From: Actinophytocola oryzae
Lineage (GTDB): Bacteria; Actinomycetota; Actinomycetes; Mycobacteriales; Pseudonocardiaceae
NCBI RefSeq assembly: GCF_004364325.1
Contig: NZ_SOCP01000001.1
Coordinates: 558,001-622,000 of the forward strand
Length of the DNA stretch: 64,000 bases
Direction: 5' to 3'
Position numbers and translations under genes: made by a program
In this document: positions 7,922 to 18,432 of the stretch, piece after piece
Layout of the letters: every line of letters begins with the position of its first letter
How positions within the stretch are numbered: the stretch's first letter is position 1
Notes under the pieces: generated by a model
What the model saw: only the letters and a program-made list of their open reading frames with translations
The model's database searches: none
What the model was told of the DNA's origin: nothing

Positions 7922-10768
7922 TCAGCCTGTTCTCGAGCGTTCCAGGTGGGCCGCCACCCCGGCTCTGTTGCCGACGCCGAGCTTGCCGAACAGCTTCGTC
8001 AGGTGCATCTCGACGGTCTTCTCCGCGATGAACAGCGTGCGCGAGATCTGCCGGTTGGTCAGCCCGTCGCGTACCAGCTCGGCGATCTCGCGTTCCCTCT
8101 TGGTGAGCGTCGCCGCCTCCTCGACCGGCTGGTCCTCACGGGTACGGCAGCCGAGGGCGATGACGCGCCGCCGCTCCCGGCTCGTCGCCTTCGCGAGGTC
8201 GACGGCGCCGACCCGCTCGTAGCCGACCTGGACGTACCGCAGCTCCCGCAAAGCCTGGTCGTGCTGGCCCGCGTGCCACATGGCCACCCCGAGCGCCGTC
8301 CTGGCCCTGGCCTCGTCCATGGTCGCGCCGGTGGTCGCGAGCCCGGTCACCGCGGCCCTGGCGTGGGGGAGCGCGGCGGCCGGGTCCGTGGCCAGCAGCA
8401 CGTTCGCGGTCGCCAGCTCGGCGAGCGCGGTGCGGCCCGGTCTGCCGAGCCGTGCGGCGGTCTCCACGGCCGACCGTGCCCACGACGCCGCGGCCTCCGG
8501 TCTGCCCACCGCCAGCTCGGCACGGGTCATGATCTCGTACCAGCTGACCCTGGACACGCTGTTGCTGAGCTTGGGCAGCTCGGGACCGCCGACGTAGTTC
8601 AACGTCTCGAGCGTGCCCTCCGGGTCGTCGGACAGTAGCCGGGCCTCCGCGACCATGCGCAGCGCCAGCATCCCCTGCCAGCCGACGACGGCGTCGCCCC
8701 GGATGAGTGCGTCCACCCGCGTCGCGGTCGTCCTGTCCACGTGGCCGACCTGGGCGTCGGCCCACAGCCGCATGGCGGCGGCGCCGAAGAGCTGTTCCTT
8801 GCTCCCCGCCCGTTCCGCCAGGTACACCCCGTACCGCGCGGCGGCGCGTGCCTCGACCAGCCTGCCCCTGCTGCGCAGCGCCATGACCTGCCCGACGAGC
8901 AGGTTGGGCAGCACCAGCCCGTTGCTCGCGCGCACGGCCAGGTCGACGGCCTTGTCGTAGTGGCGGGCCGCGTCGTACCAGTGGTCGAGCAGGATCTCGC
9001 TCCAGCCGACCCACAGCACGGCGTCGAGGTTCTCGGTCAGCTCGTCGTCGAGCATGCTGTCGAGGACCGCGGTGGCCTCGGCCAGCCGGTCCTCGGCGGC
9101 CACCGAGTCGCCGACCGTGCCGTCCGCCTTGCTGATCAGGCCGAGGCAGGACGCGACGAGCGCCCGGTCGTCCGACGTGGACAGCGAGTCGAGTGCCTCG
9201 ACCGTCAGGCGCCTGCATTCCCGGGCGCGACCCTTGACCAGCTCGTTGTGCGCGATCTCCAGCCGCAGCGCGGCCGACACCCGTGGCCGGTCGCCGGGAC
9301 CGCGTGCGTCCAGCTCGGCACGCAGCATGGCGTCCGCGGTGCCGTGGACCCCGAGCATGCGCTCCACCGCCGCGATGAGGGCGACGCCTTCCGCCCGCAG
9401 GTCGGCGCGGTCGGGCGACAGTGCCCGCAGCGCCGCGTGCATGGTGTCCCAGCACTCCGCGAGCCTGCCGCTGTTGCCGAGCGCCCTTGCCAGCGACAGG
9501 AGCAGCTCCGCCCGGCTCGGGTGTGTGTCCGGCAACGCCTGGAACGCGGTGGTGAGCCAGGTGACGGCGGTGTCCGGCCTGGCGGCGAGCACGGCGTTGG
9601 ACGCGTCGACCAGCACGGCCACCTCCGGGAGGTCGCCGTGGCGGATGGAGTGGCGCACGTGGGGTGCCCGCTGCGTCGCGGCGGCACCGCGTACTCTCAG
9701 TGCTGCGTCGGCGCGGCAGTGCAGCTCCACGCGGGTGCTGAACTCGCAGCCCTCGTAGAGCGCCCTGCGCACCACGGGATGGCGGAACGCGAAGAGCCTG
9801 CCGACCTCACGCGGACGCACCAGGTCCAGACCGATCAGCTCGTCGACCGCGACCAGCACGGTCGCCTCCGGCTCGTCCATGATCTCGGTGAGCAGGTCGA
9901 GGTCGAACTCGTCGCCGAGCACCGAGGCCGCACGGGATACCGCCTCCGCGGCGGCGCTCACGCCGGACAGCTCGGCCCGGACGGTGGCGTCGAGGGGATG
10001 GCGGTGTGCGTCCGGGTCGTCCTCGGTGAGCAGGGCGTCGAGGTAGGCGGGGTTGCCGCCGCTCTCCTGGTGCATCATCCGGCGCCAGGCCGGGATGCCC
10101 CGGTTGGCGAGCAGCTCCTCGGTGTCCTGCTCGGTGAGCGGGGCGAGCCGGATCTCGGTGGCCGCGACCCGTCTCGACCGGCCGGCGAGTGCCGCGCGCA
10201 GCTCGCTCGTGGCCTGCCGGTCACGGAACCCGAGCACGAACAGCACCGGCACGTCCGGTGGCTTGCGCAGCAAGGCCCGCAGCGGTGCGAGCGCCTCCGG
10301 CGACGCCAGATGGCAGTCGTCGACGATCAGCACCAGCCCGCGGGCGCCGATATGTTCGAGCACGGCGCGTGCGCCGCGCCGTGTGACCTCCTTGGGGGGA
10401 TTCGGCCGGAGGTCCTGGTCGAGCGCGTCGGCGAACACGCCGAACGGGTTGTCCGTGTCCCTGGTGGCCGTGCCGATCAGCACGGTCGTCCCGGTGAGCG
10501 CCGCGGCGCGCTCGGCGAACTCGTTGAGCAGAGTGGTCTTGCCGATCCCGGCATCGCCGGTGACCTCGACCAGCCCGGTCGGCCTGCCTCGGCCGACCGC
10601 GCGCAGCGCGCGAAGCAGCTCGTCGAGCTCCTCGGCACGTTCGGCGAGCCGGGGCAGGCCCGTCCACGAATCTGATCTGAAGTCCCTGTCAGCGGATCGT
10701 GAAGATAATGTGCCGGTTATTCGTGTTAGCCGCAAAAACATCCCCCCACCGACGCAACTGGACGACAT
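7922..10768 (-). CDS. LAL-type (large ATP-binding LuxR) transcriptional regulator
   Basis: About 948 residues. An N-terminal AAA/NACHT-like ATPase has Walker A GDAGIGKTT at ~71-79 and Walker B LVLIVDDCH. A long helical TPR-like middle region follows. The last ~60 residues are a LuxR helix-turn-helix (LTKREREIAELVRDGLTNRQ) that binds DNA. LAL proteins are frequent pathway activators in actinomycete biosynthetic clusters, and its place next to the NRPS-PKS operon makes it the likely regulator. The start is uncertain: ATGs exist at 10768 and 10741, and the family-like part begins only around residue 38, so the first 30 residues may not be translated. A 296-bp, less GC-rich gap separates it from the divergent diiron gene. 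Confidence 0.9.
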   Translation of the reverse strand: MSSSCVGGGMFLRLTRITGTLSSRSADRDFRSDSWTGLPRLAERAEELDELLRALRAVGRGRPTGLVEVTGDAGIGKTTLLNEFAERAAALTGTTVLIGTATRDTDNPFGVFADALDQDLRPNPPKEVTRRGARAVLEHIGARGLVLIVDDCHLASPEALAPLRALLRKPPDVPVLFVLGFRDRQATSELRAALAGRSRRVAATEIRLAPLTEQDTEELLANRGIPAWRRMMHQESGGNPAYLDALLTEDDPDAHRHPLDATVRAELSGVSAAAEAVSRAASVLGDEFDLDLLTEIMDEPEATVLVAVDELIGLDLVRPREVGRLFAFRHPVVRRALYEGCEFSTRVELHCRADAALRVRGAAATQRAPHVRHSIRHGDLPEVAVLVDASNAVLAARPDTAVTWLTTAFQALPDTHPSRAELLLSLARALGNSGRLAECWDTMHAALRALSPDRADLRAEGVALIAAVERMLGVHGTADAMLRAELDARGPGDRPRVSAALRLEIAHNELVKGRARECRRLTVEALDSLSTSDDRALVASCLGLISKADGTVGDSVAAEDRLAEATAVLDSMLDDELTENLDAVLWVGWSEILLDHWYDAARHYDKAVDLAVRASNGLVLPNLLVGQVMALRSRGRLVEARAAARYGVYLAERAGSKEQLFGAAAMRLWADAQVGHVDRTTATRVDALIRGDAVVGWQGMLALRMVAEARLLSDDPEGTLETLNYVGGPELPKLSNSVSRVSWYEIMTRAELAVGRPEAAASWARSAVETAARLGRPGRTALAELATANVLLATDPAAALPHARAAVTGLATTGATMDEARARTALGVAMWHAGQHDQALRELRYVQVGYERVGAVDLAKATSRERRRVIALGCRTREDQPVEEAATLTKREREIAELVRDGLTNRQISRTLFIAEKTVEMHLTKLFGKLGVGNRAGVAAHLERSRTG

Positions 10769-11064
10769 AGCACAAATTCCCCCCGCTGGGTGTGAACGCC
10801 AACGGTGTCTCTATCGCTCACTCCGCTGTGAACATAAGTGCCACCACACGGAAGCGTATGGCGGAGTCGGTGTCAAGGGAGGTGCCGCTGATCAGCGGTT
10901 TGGGTCGCCGACCTGCGGGAGTGTGCTTATGATGATCATTGATTCGATTTCCGGGACACCCCCTGGGGCAGGGGGCCAGGGTATTCCCTACTGCCGCCGG
11001 GGACCGGTGCGGCCGCACACTGTGCTGACACAGGCGCACGGCGAAAGCCCCAGGTGGAGGTGCG

Positions 11065-12150
11065 GTGAGCACGCGTATGTACGCGCTGCCGGTCGAGCAG
11101 ACGCGGTGGCAGGTCCCCGGTGGGGGCACGACCGTGTTCGACTGGGAGTACGACGAGGGCCGGGACCGCCTGCTGAGCCTCTACGAAAAGGGGAAGCAGA
11201 AACAGTGGGACGGCGCGGAACGGTTGGACTGGTCAATTGAGATCGACAAAGGGAACCCGATGGGGGTGCCCGAGCAGACCATTGCCATCTACGGTTCGCG
11301 TGTTTGGGACTCGTTAGGAGAAAAGGATCGGGGGATGGTTCGCCACCATCTCGCCTCCTGGCAGTTCTCTCAGTTCCTGCACGGCGAGCAGGGCGCGCTG
11401 ATCTGTTCTTCCAAGATCGTGCACACCGTTCCGGGGCTGGACGCGAAGTTCTACGCGGCGACCCAGGTGATGGACGAGGCGCGCCACGTCGAGGTCTACT
11501 CCCGGTACCTGCGGGAGAAGCTCGAGCTCGCCTATCCCATCAACCCCGGGCTGAAGTCCCTGCTCGACGAGGTGATCACCGACTCGCGGTGGGACATGAC
11601 CTACCTCGGGATGCAGGTGCTGATCGAGGGGTTGGCGCTGGCCGCGTTCGCGCTCATCCGCGACATCGCCACCGAGCCGCTCGCCAAGACTCTCAACGCA
11701 TATGTGATGCAGGACGAGGCACGTCACGTGGCCTTCGGACGCCTCGCACTGCGTGACTTCTACCCCGAGCTGACGCAGGCCGAGCGTGCCGAGCGCGAGG
11801 AGTTCTGCGTCGAGGCCTGTTATCTCATGCGGCAGCGTTTCCTCGGCGAGGAGGTGTGGCGCAACCTCGACATCGACGCCGACGAATGCATCGATTACAT
11901 GCGGCACTCCGAGCATTTCAAGCGCTTCCAGAGCCACCTGTTCTCCCGGATTGTGCCGACGTTGAACGACATCGGCCTGTTCGGTGACAAGATGCGGCAG
12001 ACGTTCGCCGACATCGGGATCATCGGCTACGAGAACGCCGACCTCGACCAGATGATGGAGCAGGACGAGAAGATCGCCGACGACCTCGACCGCGCGCGCA
12101 TAGAGCAGGTCGACCAGGCCATCGCCGTCGGCCAGCTGGCGGACGACTGA
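11065..12150 (+). CDS. Ferritin-like diiron oxidase/oxygenase
   Basis: 361 residues, mostly helical. Metal ligands fit a ferritin/R2-like diiron site: a Glu in HGEQGAL, ExxH in MDEARHVE, a Glu in LIEGLA and ExxH in QDEARHVAF. Such enzymes include N-oxygenases of the AurF kind, R2-like oxidases and other O2-activating tailoring enzymes; which chemistry applies here cannot be told. A GTG start at 11065 was chosen because GGAGG lies 4 nt upstream; an ATG at 11077 is too far from it. The gene is divergent from the LAL regulator and could be the last tailoring gene of the NRPS-PKS cluster. A 12-bp hairpin follows the stop. Confidence 0.75.
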   Translation: MSTRMYALPVEQTRWQVPGGGTTVFDWEYDEGRDRLLSLYEKGKQKQWDGAERLDWSIEIDKGNPMGVPEQTIAIYGSRVWDSLGEKDRGMVRHHLASWQFSQFLHGEQGALICSSKIVHTVPGLDAKFYAATQVMDEARHVEVYSRYLREKLELAYPINPGLKSLLDEVITDSRWDMTYLGMQVLIEGLALAAFALIRDIATEPLAKTLNAYVMQDEARHVAFGRLALRDFYPELTQAERAEREEFCVEACYLMRQRFLGEEVWRNLDIDADECIDYMRHSEHFKRFQSHLFSRIVPTLNDIGLFGDKMRQTFADIGIIGYENADLDQMMEQDEKIADDLDRARIEQVDQAIAVGQLADD

Positions 12151-12170
12151 GCATTCCCCCCGGTTCTTCG

Positions 12171-12199
12171 CGGCGCGGCGCCCCACGGGCGTCGCGCCG
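12171..12199 (+). terminator. Hairpin after the diiron gene
   Basis: The arms CGGCGCGGCGCC (12171-12182) and GGCGTCGCGCCG (12188-12199) pair over 12 bp with one G-T wobble around a 5-nt loop, 20 nt after the stop. There is no T run, as is usual in actinomycetes. Confidence 0.6.
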
Positions 12200-12235
12200 T
12201 TCGTCGTGCACCCGTTCGGGTGGTTCGGCACGCGG

Positions 12236-12269
12236 ACAAACAATATTTACGACCGGTCGGACGGTTTGT
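12236..12269. promoter_or_regulatory. Probable TetR operator upstream of the efflux pair
   Basis: A perfect 10-bp palindrome CGACCGGTCG (12250-12259) sits inside a wider inverted repeat ACAAAC (12236-12241) and GTTTGT (12264-12269). It ends 16 nt before the TetR start, where binding would block the promoter. Autoregulation is inferred. Confidence 0.55.
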
Positions 12270-12284
12270 TGCTACGCTCCTCCC

Positions 12285-12917
12285 GTGCGCACCGACGGAA
12301 GGCTGGCACGGGGGGACCGCACCCGTGCGGCCGTGCTCGACACGGCGGTCACCCTGGCCACGGAGAACGGCCTCGACGGGTTGTCCCTCGGACAGCTCGC
12401 CGAGCAGCTCGGCGTGAGCAAGTCCGGACTGTTCGCCCACTGGCGAACCAAGATGGACCTGCAGCTCGCCACGATCGAGCGGGCCAAGGAGAGCTTCAAG
12501 GAGCGGGTCGTGGCAGTGGCCATGGCCGAACCCGCCGGTGTGCGCAGGCTCTGGACCATGCACGAGGCCAGGCTGACCTACATCGGCGACAAGACCCTGC
12601 CCGGGGGCTGTTTCTTCGTCAACGCACAGGTCGAGTTCGACGCGCGGACCGGACCGGTCCGCGACCAGCTCGCCGTCGTGCTCCGCGAGTGGCTGGACCT
12701 GCTCAAGCGCCTCGCCGTCGAGGCGGTCGCGGAGGGCCACCTGCGGGCCGACGTCGACACCGGACTGCTGGCCTACGAGGTCAACGCCGCCGGGGCGGCC
12801 ACCGTCTACCAGTCACGCCTGCTGCCCGACTCGTCGGCGATGGCGTTGGCCAGGGCGGCGGTGCTCGGCAGGCTGCGTGCGCTGTGCACAGATCCCGGCC
12901 TGCTGCCGGCCGAGTGA
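12285..12917 (+). CDS. TetR family regulator
   Basis: 210 residues. The N-terminal helix-turn-helix is typical ([19 protein letters not shown] at about residues 41-59). The C-terminal ligand-binding region contains [13 protein letters not shown], as in TetR_C domains of the CcmN/YxaF-like group. The GTG start is the only good one after the palindromic operator. The MFS gene follows 44 bp downstream in the same direction, so the pair is probably one autorepressed drug-efflux operon, perhaps giving self-protection against the nearby NRPS-PKS product. The ligand is unknown. Confidence 0.9.
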   Translation: MRTDGRLARGDRTRAAVLDTAVTLATENGLDGLSLGQLAEQLGVSKSGLFAHWRTKMDLQLATIERAKESFKERVVAVAMAEPAGVRRLWTMHEARLTYIGDKTLPGGCFFVNAQVEFDARTGPVRDQLAVVLREWLDLLKRLAVEAVAEGHLRADVDTGLLAYEVNAAGAATVYQSRLLPDSSAMALARAAVLGRLRALCTDPGLLPAE

Positions 12918-12961
12918 ACCCGTAAACCACACACCCGCCGCAGAAAGCGAGTGGCACCACC

Positions 12962-14413
12962 ATGACCGCATCCGTGCCGGACCGACCACGCAACCGGGCC
13001 GTAGTGCTCACCGCGTGCGGCGGGACCTTCCTCGCCATGCTCGACTCCACGGTGACCAACCTCGCCGTGCCGGACCTCCAGCGCGCGTTCCCCGACTCGA
13101 CCGTGCCGGACCTGTCGTGGGTCGTGAGCGGCTACGCCATCCTCTTCGCCGCACTGCTCGCCCCGGCGGGCCGGCTCGCCGACGCGCTCGGCCGCAGGCG
13201 CCTGTTCGCCACGGGCGTCGCGATCTTCACCGTGTCGTCGCTGGTGTGCGCGCTGGCGCCGGTGCTGCCGGTGTTGGTCGCGGCCCGGTTCGTGCAGGGC
13301 GCGGGAGCCGCGGCGATGATCCCGGCGGCGCTGGCGATCCTGCTGCTGGACGGGCCGGAAGGCAACCGTGCCGGTTCGATCGCGTTGTGGAGCACGGCGG
13401 GTGCCGCGGCCGCGGCCTTCGGCCCGAGTGTCGGTGGCGTGCTGGTCGGGCAGTTCGGCTGGCCGTCGGTGTTCCTGATCAACGTGCCACTGGGCATCGC
13501 GGTGCTGGTCGCCGTCCGGCGGGTCCTGCCGCCGACGCCGGCCGCCGAGGGCGCGCGGGTGCCCGACCCGCTCGGCACGGTGTTGCTGGCACTGGGAGTC
13601 GGCGGTCTGACGGTGGCGGTCACGCAGGGCCCGGCGTGGGGCTGGGTCGACGTGCGCACGGTGGTGGCGGCGGTCGTCGGGGCGCTCTCGCTCGTCGTGT
13701 CCGTCCTGCGGTCCCGCAGGCACGAGGTCCCGGCGGTCGACACGGCGCTGTGGTCCAACCGCACGTTCGCCGCGACCAACGTGGTGTCCCTGTTCTACGG
13801 GATGGCGCAGTTCGCGTGGATGCTCGGCTCGGTGCTGTACCTGACGGAGGTGTGGGACTACACGGAGCTGGAGGCGGGCCTCGCGAACACGCCGGGTGCG
13901 TTCTTCGCCGCGGTGGCCGCACTGGGCCTGGCCAGGATCGCCGCGAGGATCGGCGGCCCGCGCGGTGCCACCCTGATCGGGCTCGGCGCGTTCACCGCGT
14001 GTGGCCTGTGGTTCAGCGTGGGGTTGATCGACCACGCGGCGTTCCTGGCGTTCTGGCTGCCCGCGTCGTTCCTGGCGGGCGGCGGCATGGGCGCGGCGAC
14101 GATGGGCACGTCCTCGGCGGCCGCGATGTCGGCGCCGCCGACGAAGTTCGCGGGCTCCAGCGGCCTGAACACCACGGCCCGCCAGTTCGGCGGGGCGCTG
14201 GGCATCGCGATCATGGCCGCGGTCCTGGCGCTGACCACGGGCCCGGACGGCGTCCGCGACGTCGACGCCTACCGCACGATGTTCATCTACTGCACGGCGA
14301 TGATGGCGATCGCCCTGACCGTCGCCGCGATCTGGCTGCGGTTCCCGGCACCGGCACCCACCCCGGCCCCGGTTGCCGCGCAGAACACGGAGGCGAGCCC
14401 GGCACAGCGTTGA
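12962..14413 (+). CDS. MFS efflux transporter, DHA2 (EmrB/QacA) type
   Basis: 483 residues with about 14 hydrophobic segments. DHA2 features include the TM1 motif [14 protein letters not shown], the loop 2-3 motif [13 protein letters not shown], and [17 protein letters not shown] in TM4. It is expected to export a drug or the local natural product by proton antiport. It is translated just after the TetR gene and ends in a convergent hairpin at 14419-14451. Confidence 0.92.
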   Translation: MTASVPDRPRNRAVVLTACGGTFLAMLDSTVTNLAVPDLQRAFPDSTVPDLSWVVSGYAILFAALLAPAGRLADALGRRRLFATGVAIFTVSSLVCALAPVLPVLVAARFVQGAGAAAMIPAALAILLLDGPEGNRAGSIALWSTAGAAAAAFGPSVGGVLVGQFGWPSVFLINVPLGIAVLVAVRRVLPPTPAAEGARVPDPLGTVLLALGVGGLTVAVTQGPAWGWVDVRTVVAAVVGALSLVVSVLRSRRHEVPAVDTALWSNRTFAATNVVSLFYGMAQFAWMLGSVLYLTEVWDYTELEAGLANTPGAFFAAVAALGLARIAARIGGPRGATLIGLGAFTACGLWFSVGLIDHAAFLAFWLPASFLAGGGMGAATMGTSSAAAMSAPPTKFAGSSGLNTTARQFGGALGIAIMAAVLALTTGPDGVRDVDAYRTMFIYCTAMMAIALTVAAIWLRFPAPAPTPAPVAAQNTEASPAQR

Positions 14414-14418
14414 TGTCC

Positions 14419-14451
14419 GGTCGGCGTGCCGGCGTCACCGGCACGCCGACC
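14419..14451. terminator. Bidirectional hairpin between convergent MFS and RCC1 genes
   Basis: A perfect 14-bp stem: 14419-14432 pairs with 14438-14451 around the loop CGTCA. It lies 5 nt after the MFS stop and 7 nt from the stop of the RCC1 gene on the other strand, so it can serve both. Confidence 0.7.
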
Positions 14452-14458
14452 CACCGCC

Positions 14459-16801
14459 CTACGGCGTCGGCACGACCGCGGAGCCGCTGAGCCAACCGCC
14501 CGCGATGGCGCTGACCCCGGTCAACCCGGTGACCCGCACCGGCACCGCCGCGTAGTTCCACACGTCGTCGTTGCCGAGGCTGCGGTAGGTGTTGTCGCCC
14601 CACGCCCAGACCGTGCCGTCGGCACGAAGCGCGTACGCGCCGAACTCGAAGCTCGCCACCTGTGTGACGTCGTCGAGGCCCGAGACGGGCACCGGGACGC
14701 GGGACTCGCACGTCGCCGGGTTCGGCAGGCACTCGACGCCGTTGCCGAGCCTGCCGTACTGGCTCGCGCCCCACGCCCACACCGTGCCGTCCTCGCGAAC
14801 CGCGTACCCGTTGTCGGAGCCGGCGGCGACGGCGGTCGCCCCGGTCAGTCCGGAGACCCGCACCGGCTCGCGCGCCACGCACGCGGTCGCCGGGTCGCAC
14901 GGCTGGCCGTTGCCGAGCTGGCCGGTGTGGTTGGAGCCCCATGCCCAGACGGTGCCGTCCGTACGGACCGCGTAGACGTTGCTGGCGCCGCTCGCGATCG
15001 CGGTGACGCCGGTCAGGTTCGCCTGCACGGGCACCGGCAGCTGCGTGACCTCGGAGCCGTTGCCGAACTCGCCGGAGCCGTTGCCACCCCACGCCCAGAC
15101 CGTGCCGTCGGCGCGCAGCGCGTAGCCGGTGATCGGGCCGCTGGCGATCGCGACCACGCCGGTCAACCCGGTCACCCGCACCGGCACGGCCGAGTCCTCG
15201 GTCTGCCCGTTGCCCAGCCGCCCGTAGAAGCCCGAGCCCCACGCCCAGACGCTGCCGTCGGAGCGGAGTGCGTAGGCGCCCCAGTTGTCACCCGCGATCG
15301 CCGTGACCTCCGTCAGACCCAGCACCGGGACCGGCGCCGCCGACCCGCCGCCGAAGCCGCCGGCCGCACCGACCGACCAGCCGTTGCCCAGCTGCCCGGC
15401 CTCGTTGTTGCCCCAGGCCCAGACGGTGCCGTCGGTGCGGAGGGCGTAGCCGTTGTGGTAGTCGCCACCCGACGCCGCCCGCACCCCGGACAACGCCGCC
15501 ACCCGCGTCGGTGTCGGCGACCCGAACGTGGCCTCGGCCGTGCCCAACTTCCGGTCGAGGGCGTTGTCGCCCCAGGCGAGGAGGCAGTCCGCGGTGCAGG
15601 GCGCGCCGGTCACCGCGAACACCCCGGCGAGGTCGGCGAGCAGGTGCACGCTGCCGCTGTTGTTGTAGAGCCGCACCGCCGGCTGCTGGGCGAGCGCGAC
15701 CACGGCGGCGTTCGGCGTGGTCTGGCCGGGCGCGATGTTGAGGGTCGAGGTGTTCCCCCTGCTTCGGTAGGGCCCCCACGCGGTCACGTAGGTCGCGGCG
15801 GTCGCCGCCACCCCCGTGACGTTGAGGACCAGGCCGGTCATCGTCGGCGGCAGGCCGCTGTCGCCGAACCACACCTCGATCTCCGCACCGGGCCCGACCG
15901 GGCCCGAGAAGCCGCCGGTGCCGGTGCCGTTCCTGGTGTCCAGCACTCGCGTCGGGGACAGTGGCAGGAAGGAGGCGCCGTAGTCGGGCGTGTAGAAGCC
16001 GGAGAGGTCCACGACGAGGTGCGCGCTGCCCGCGTTGTTGTAGAGGCTGACCTTCCGGTCGGCGCCGACGGCCACGGTGACGAGGTTGGGCCGCGTCTCA
16101 CCCGCGGTGAGGTTGACGTTCGACGCGTTCGGGCGTGGTGTGCCGGTGGGCCACGCCGTCACGAACGTGGTCGAGGTGACGTCGGTGGCGGTGAGGTTGA
16201 ACGTCACCGCGGTCGCGGACGCGGGTACCCGCCCGGCGAGGTCGACCACCAGCGTCCCGCCCGCACCGACCGGGACGCCGTCCCAGCGGGTGTCGGTGAG
16301 CCGGTTGGCGGGCAGCGCGGTGTACTTCGCGCCCGCGCCCGTGGCGTAGTAGCCGGCGAGGTCGGCGACCAGGTGTGTGTTGCCCGCGTCGTTGTACAGG
16401 TTCACGATCCGGCCGGCCCCGAGTGTGACGGTCACCTGGTTGGCCCGGGTCTCGCCGGCGACCAGGTTGAGGCTGGACGTGTTCGGCCTGTTGGCGAGGG
16501 TCGGGAAGACCGTGACGAACGTGGGTGCGGTCGGCGACACGCCGGTCACGTTGAGCACGACGGCGGTCGCTGTCTCCGGGACGTGGGCCGCGAGGCTCAC
16601 GCCGACGGTGGTGTTGGGGCCGACGGGGAACCCCGTTCCGGTGCGGGTGTCCAGCACCCGCACCGGTGACACGGGCGTGAAGGTCGAGGCCTCGTCCACC
16701 GCGGCGGGCGAGGCGGCGGGTTCGGCGCCCGCGGGTGGACTCGCGGTCAGCAGAGCGGCGGCCAGGAACGTGGGCAGGGCGGCGAGAAACAAGCGACGCA
16801 T
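14459..16801 (-). CDS. Secreted RCC1-repeat protein
   Basis: 780 residues with a cleavable Sec signal peptide (Ala-rich, ending near SPPAGAEPA). Residues ~40-410 are three copies of a ~120-residue actinobacterial surface module recognised by [20 protein letters not shown](L/I)-G(E/Q) and LYN-G-HL-DLAG. Residues ~420-780 are about seven RCC1/BLIP-II-like repeats with the pattern [14 protein letters not shown], which fold as a beta-propeller. Proteins of this design act outside the cell in binding or inhibition (BLIP-II is a propeller that inhibits beta-lactamases); no specific partner is indicated here. The repeats are close in sequence, so assembly and copy number deserve attention. Confidence 0.88.
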   Translation of the reverse strand: MRRLFLAALPTFLAAALLTASPPAGAEPAASPAAVDEASTFTPVSPVRVLDTRTGTGFPVGPNTTVGVSLAAHVPETATAVVLNVTGVSPTAPTFVTVFPTLANRPNTSSLNLVAGETRANQVTVTLGAGRIVNLYNDAGNTHLVADLAGYYATGAGAKYTALPANRLTDTRWDGVPVGAGGTLVVDLAGRVPASATAVTFNLTATDVTSTTFVTAWPTGTPRPNASNVNLTAGETRPNLVTVAVGADRKVSLYNNAGSAHLVVDLSGFYTPDYGASFLPLSPTRVLDTRNGTGTGGFSGPVGPGAEIEVWFGDSGLPPTMTGLVLNVTGVAATAATYVTAWGPYRSRGNTSTLNIAPGQTTPNAAVVALAQQPAVRLYNNSGSVHLLADLAGVFAVTGAPCTADCLLAWGDNALDRKLGTAEATFGSPTPTRVAALSGVRAASGGDYHNGYALRTDGTVWAWGNNEAGQLGNGWSVGAAGGFGGGSAAPVPVLGLTEVTAIAGDNWGAYALRSDGSVWAWGSGFYGRLGNGQTEDSAVPVRVTGLTGVVAIASGPITGYALRADGTVWAWGGNGSGEFGNGSEVTQLPVPVQANLTGVTAIASGASNVYAVRTDGTVWAWGSNHTGQLGNGQPCDPATACVAREPVRVSGLTGATAVAAGSDNGYAVREDGTVWAWGASQYGRLGNGVECLPNPATCESRVPVPVSGLDDVTQVASFEFGAYALRADGTVWAWGDNTYRSLGNDDVWNYAAVPVRVTGLTGVSAIAGGWLSGSAVVPTP

Positions 16802-16911
16802 GTGAAACCCCCAGTGGCACAGAAGATCCCCCGACCCGGAAGCCGATGCTAGGGAAGGGGACGTGGGGGGAGCTACCGCCGTTCGGCGGAGCCGCGTGTT
16901 TCACTGTGCCC

Positions 16912-18018
16912 GTGTGGCGTGAGCTGTTCGACGAGTCGCCTGGCTATCTGGACTTCGCCAGGGTGGGTCCGCCGTCCCGGGCGGTGGTCGAGGAGAGTGC
17001 GGCGCTGCTGCGCAGGGTGGCGTCGGCCGGGATGTCCACAGTGGACGAGGTGATGACGTGTGACGCCCGTGCCCGTGCGGCGGTGGCCCGGCTGTGTGGC
17101 GGCGCGTCCCCCGACCGTGTCGCGTTGTTGCCGCACACCAGCCAGGGCCTGTTCCAGGCGGCGTTCAGTGTGCCGGCGGGCGAGGTGGTGGTGTCGGCGG
17201 CGGAGTTCCCGGCCAACACCTATCCGTGGGTGCGGGCCGAGCAGGCGGGCAGGCTGACCGTCCGCAGGCTGCGCACGGCCCGGGTCACGCCGGAGGCCGT
17301 CGCGGACGCGCTGACCGGGGACACGACCGTGGTGTCGGTCAGCGCGGTCGACTTCCGCACCGGGTATCGGGCCGACCTCGCCGCGCTGCGTGACGTCGTG
17401 GGGGACCGGCTGCTGGTGGTGGACGGCATCCAGGGCGTCGGCGTGGTGGACGAGCCGTGGGAGGTCGCCGACGTGCTCGTGTGCGGGGGCCAGAAGTGGC
17501 TGCGGGCGGGGTGGGGGACGGCGTTCGCGGTGCTGTCGGAGCGTGCGTTGGAGCGGCTGGACCCGCTGCTGTCGGGGTGGACCGGGGTGGTGGACCCGGG
17601 TGTGTTCGACGACGAGATCCACGAGGTGGCACCGGATGCCCGGTCCTGGTCGGTCAGCAACCTGAGCCCGGTGAACGCGGGGGCGCTGGCCAGGGCGGTG
17701 GAGCTGACGGAGGAGGTCGGCCTGCCGCTGATCATGTCCCGGATCGCGTCGAGGGTGGCCGAGCTGGAGGACCGCCTGCGCGGGGCGGGTGCGGAGATCG
17801 TGTCCGCGACGGACCGGCGGGCGGGCATCCTCGCCTTCCGCGTGCCGCGCTACCCCGTCGGGGAGCTGGCGGCCGCGCTGGCGGACGAGGAGGTCACGGC
17901 CACGGTCCGGCCGGACCAGGTCCGCCTGTCCCCACACGCCTCGACCGGCGCCGAAGCCGTCGACCGGGTGCACACGGCCGTGACCCGCCTACGCCGCCGG
18001 GACGGTCAGTCGGCCTGA
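16912..18018 (+). CDS. Class V aminotransferase (PLP enzyme)
   Basis: About 368 residues. The PLP lysine is in CGGQKWLRAGWG, and the cofactor Asp in LLVVDGIQGVG. The fold and motifs match the NifS/isopenicillin epimerase-like aminotransferase class V family, but the substrate cannot be deduced. GTG at 16912 (or 16906) is preferred because family similarity begins at ELFDESPGYLDFARVG; an upstream ATG at 16846 would add 22 unlike residues. No strong Shine-Dalgarno site is seen. It is divergent from the RCC1 gene, with promoters crowded into ~110 bp. Confidence 0.8.
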   Translation: MWRELFDESPGYLDFARVGPPSRAVVEESAALLRRVASAGMSTVDEVMTCDARARAAVARLCGGASPDRVALLPHTSQGLFQAAFSVPAGEVVVSAAEFPANTYPWVRAEQAGRLTVRRLRTARVTPEAVADALTGDTTVVSVSAVDFRTGYRADLAALRDVVGDRLLVVDGIQGVGVVDEPWEVADVLVCGGQKWLRAGWGTAFAVLSERALERLDPLLSGWTGVVDPGVFDDEIHEVAPDARSWSVSNLSPVNAGALARAVELTEEVGLPLIMSRIASRVAELEDRLRGAGAEIVSATDRRAGILAFRVPRYPVGELAAALADEEVTATVRPDQVRLSPHASTGAEAVDRVHTAVTRLRRRDGQSA

Positions 18019-18105
18019 TGGTGGCGGTGGCCGTCGGATCGGCGCCGCGGACCGGGAAGACGTGGTCGATGCGGTGTCCCGGCTGGCGAGGACATCCGGC
18101 CGGTC

Positions 18106-18432
18106 CTACTGGTCCTTCACGGCCATCTCGCCCAGTTCGGACCAGTCGTCCTGCGGGATGGTGGCGTTGACGATCCTCGGGGTCTCCGCGAGGTAGGGCG
18201 GCAGCGTCTGCTGGGCGGTCCTGAAGTGGTCGGACTGGACGTGTGCGGCGGCCGCGTCGTCGTGGAAGGCCTCTACCAGGACGTACTCGTCCGGGTCCGC
18301 GACGCTGCGGGACCAGTCGAACCACAGGCAGCCGGGCTCGGCGCGGGTTGCCTCGGTGAACTCGGCCGTGATGCGGGGCCAGTCGTCCGCGTGCTCGGGG
18401 CGAACGCGGAACTTGGCGGTGATGAAGATCAT
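18106..18432 (-). CDS. Antibiotic biosynthesis monooxygenase (ABM) domain protein
   Basis: 108 residues forming one ABM/YgiN-like ferredoxin-fold domain: IFITAKFRVRPEHADDW at the start, GCLWFDWSRS, and EAFHDDAAAAHVQSDHF. Members are cofactor-free quinol oxygenases or stress proteins. The ATG at 18432 has GGGAG 7 nt upstream; a longer frame to 18543 has no support. It is convergent with the aminotransferase gene and divergent from the DJ-1/PfpI gene. Confidence 0.85.
   Translation of the reverse strand: MIFITAKFRVRPEHADDWPRITAEFTEATRAEPGCLWFDWSRSVADPDEYVLVEAFHDDAAAAHVQSDHFRTAQQTLPPYLAETPRIVNATIPQDDWSELGEMAVKDQ

Noticed and set aside
14426..16669. Long plus-strand frame opposite the RCC1 gene
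   Set aside because: It is a shadow of the repetitive secreted protein gene; its translation is low-complexity and lacks a start context.
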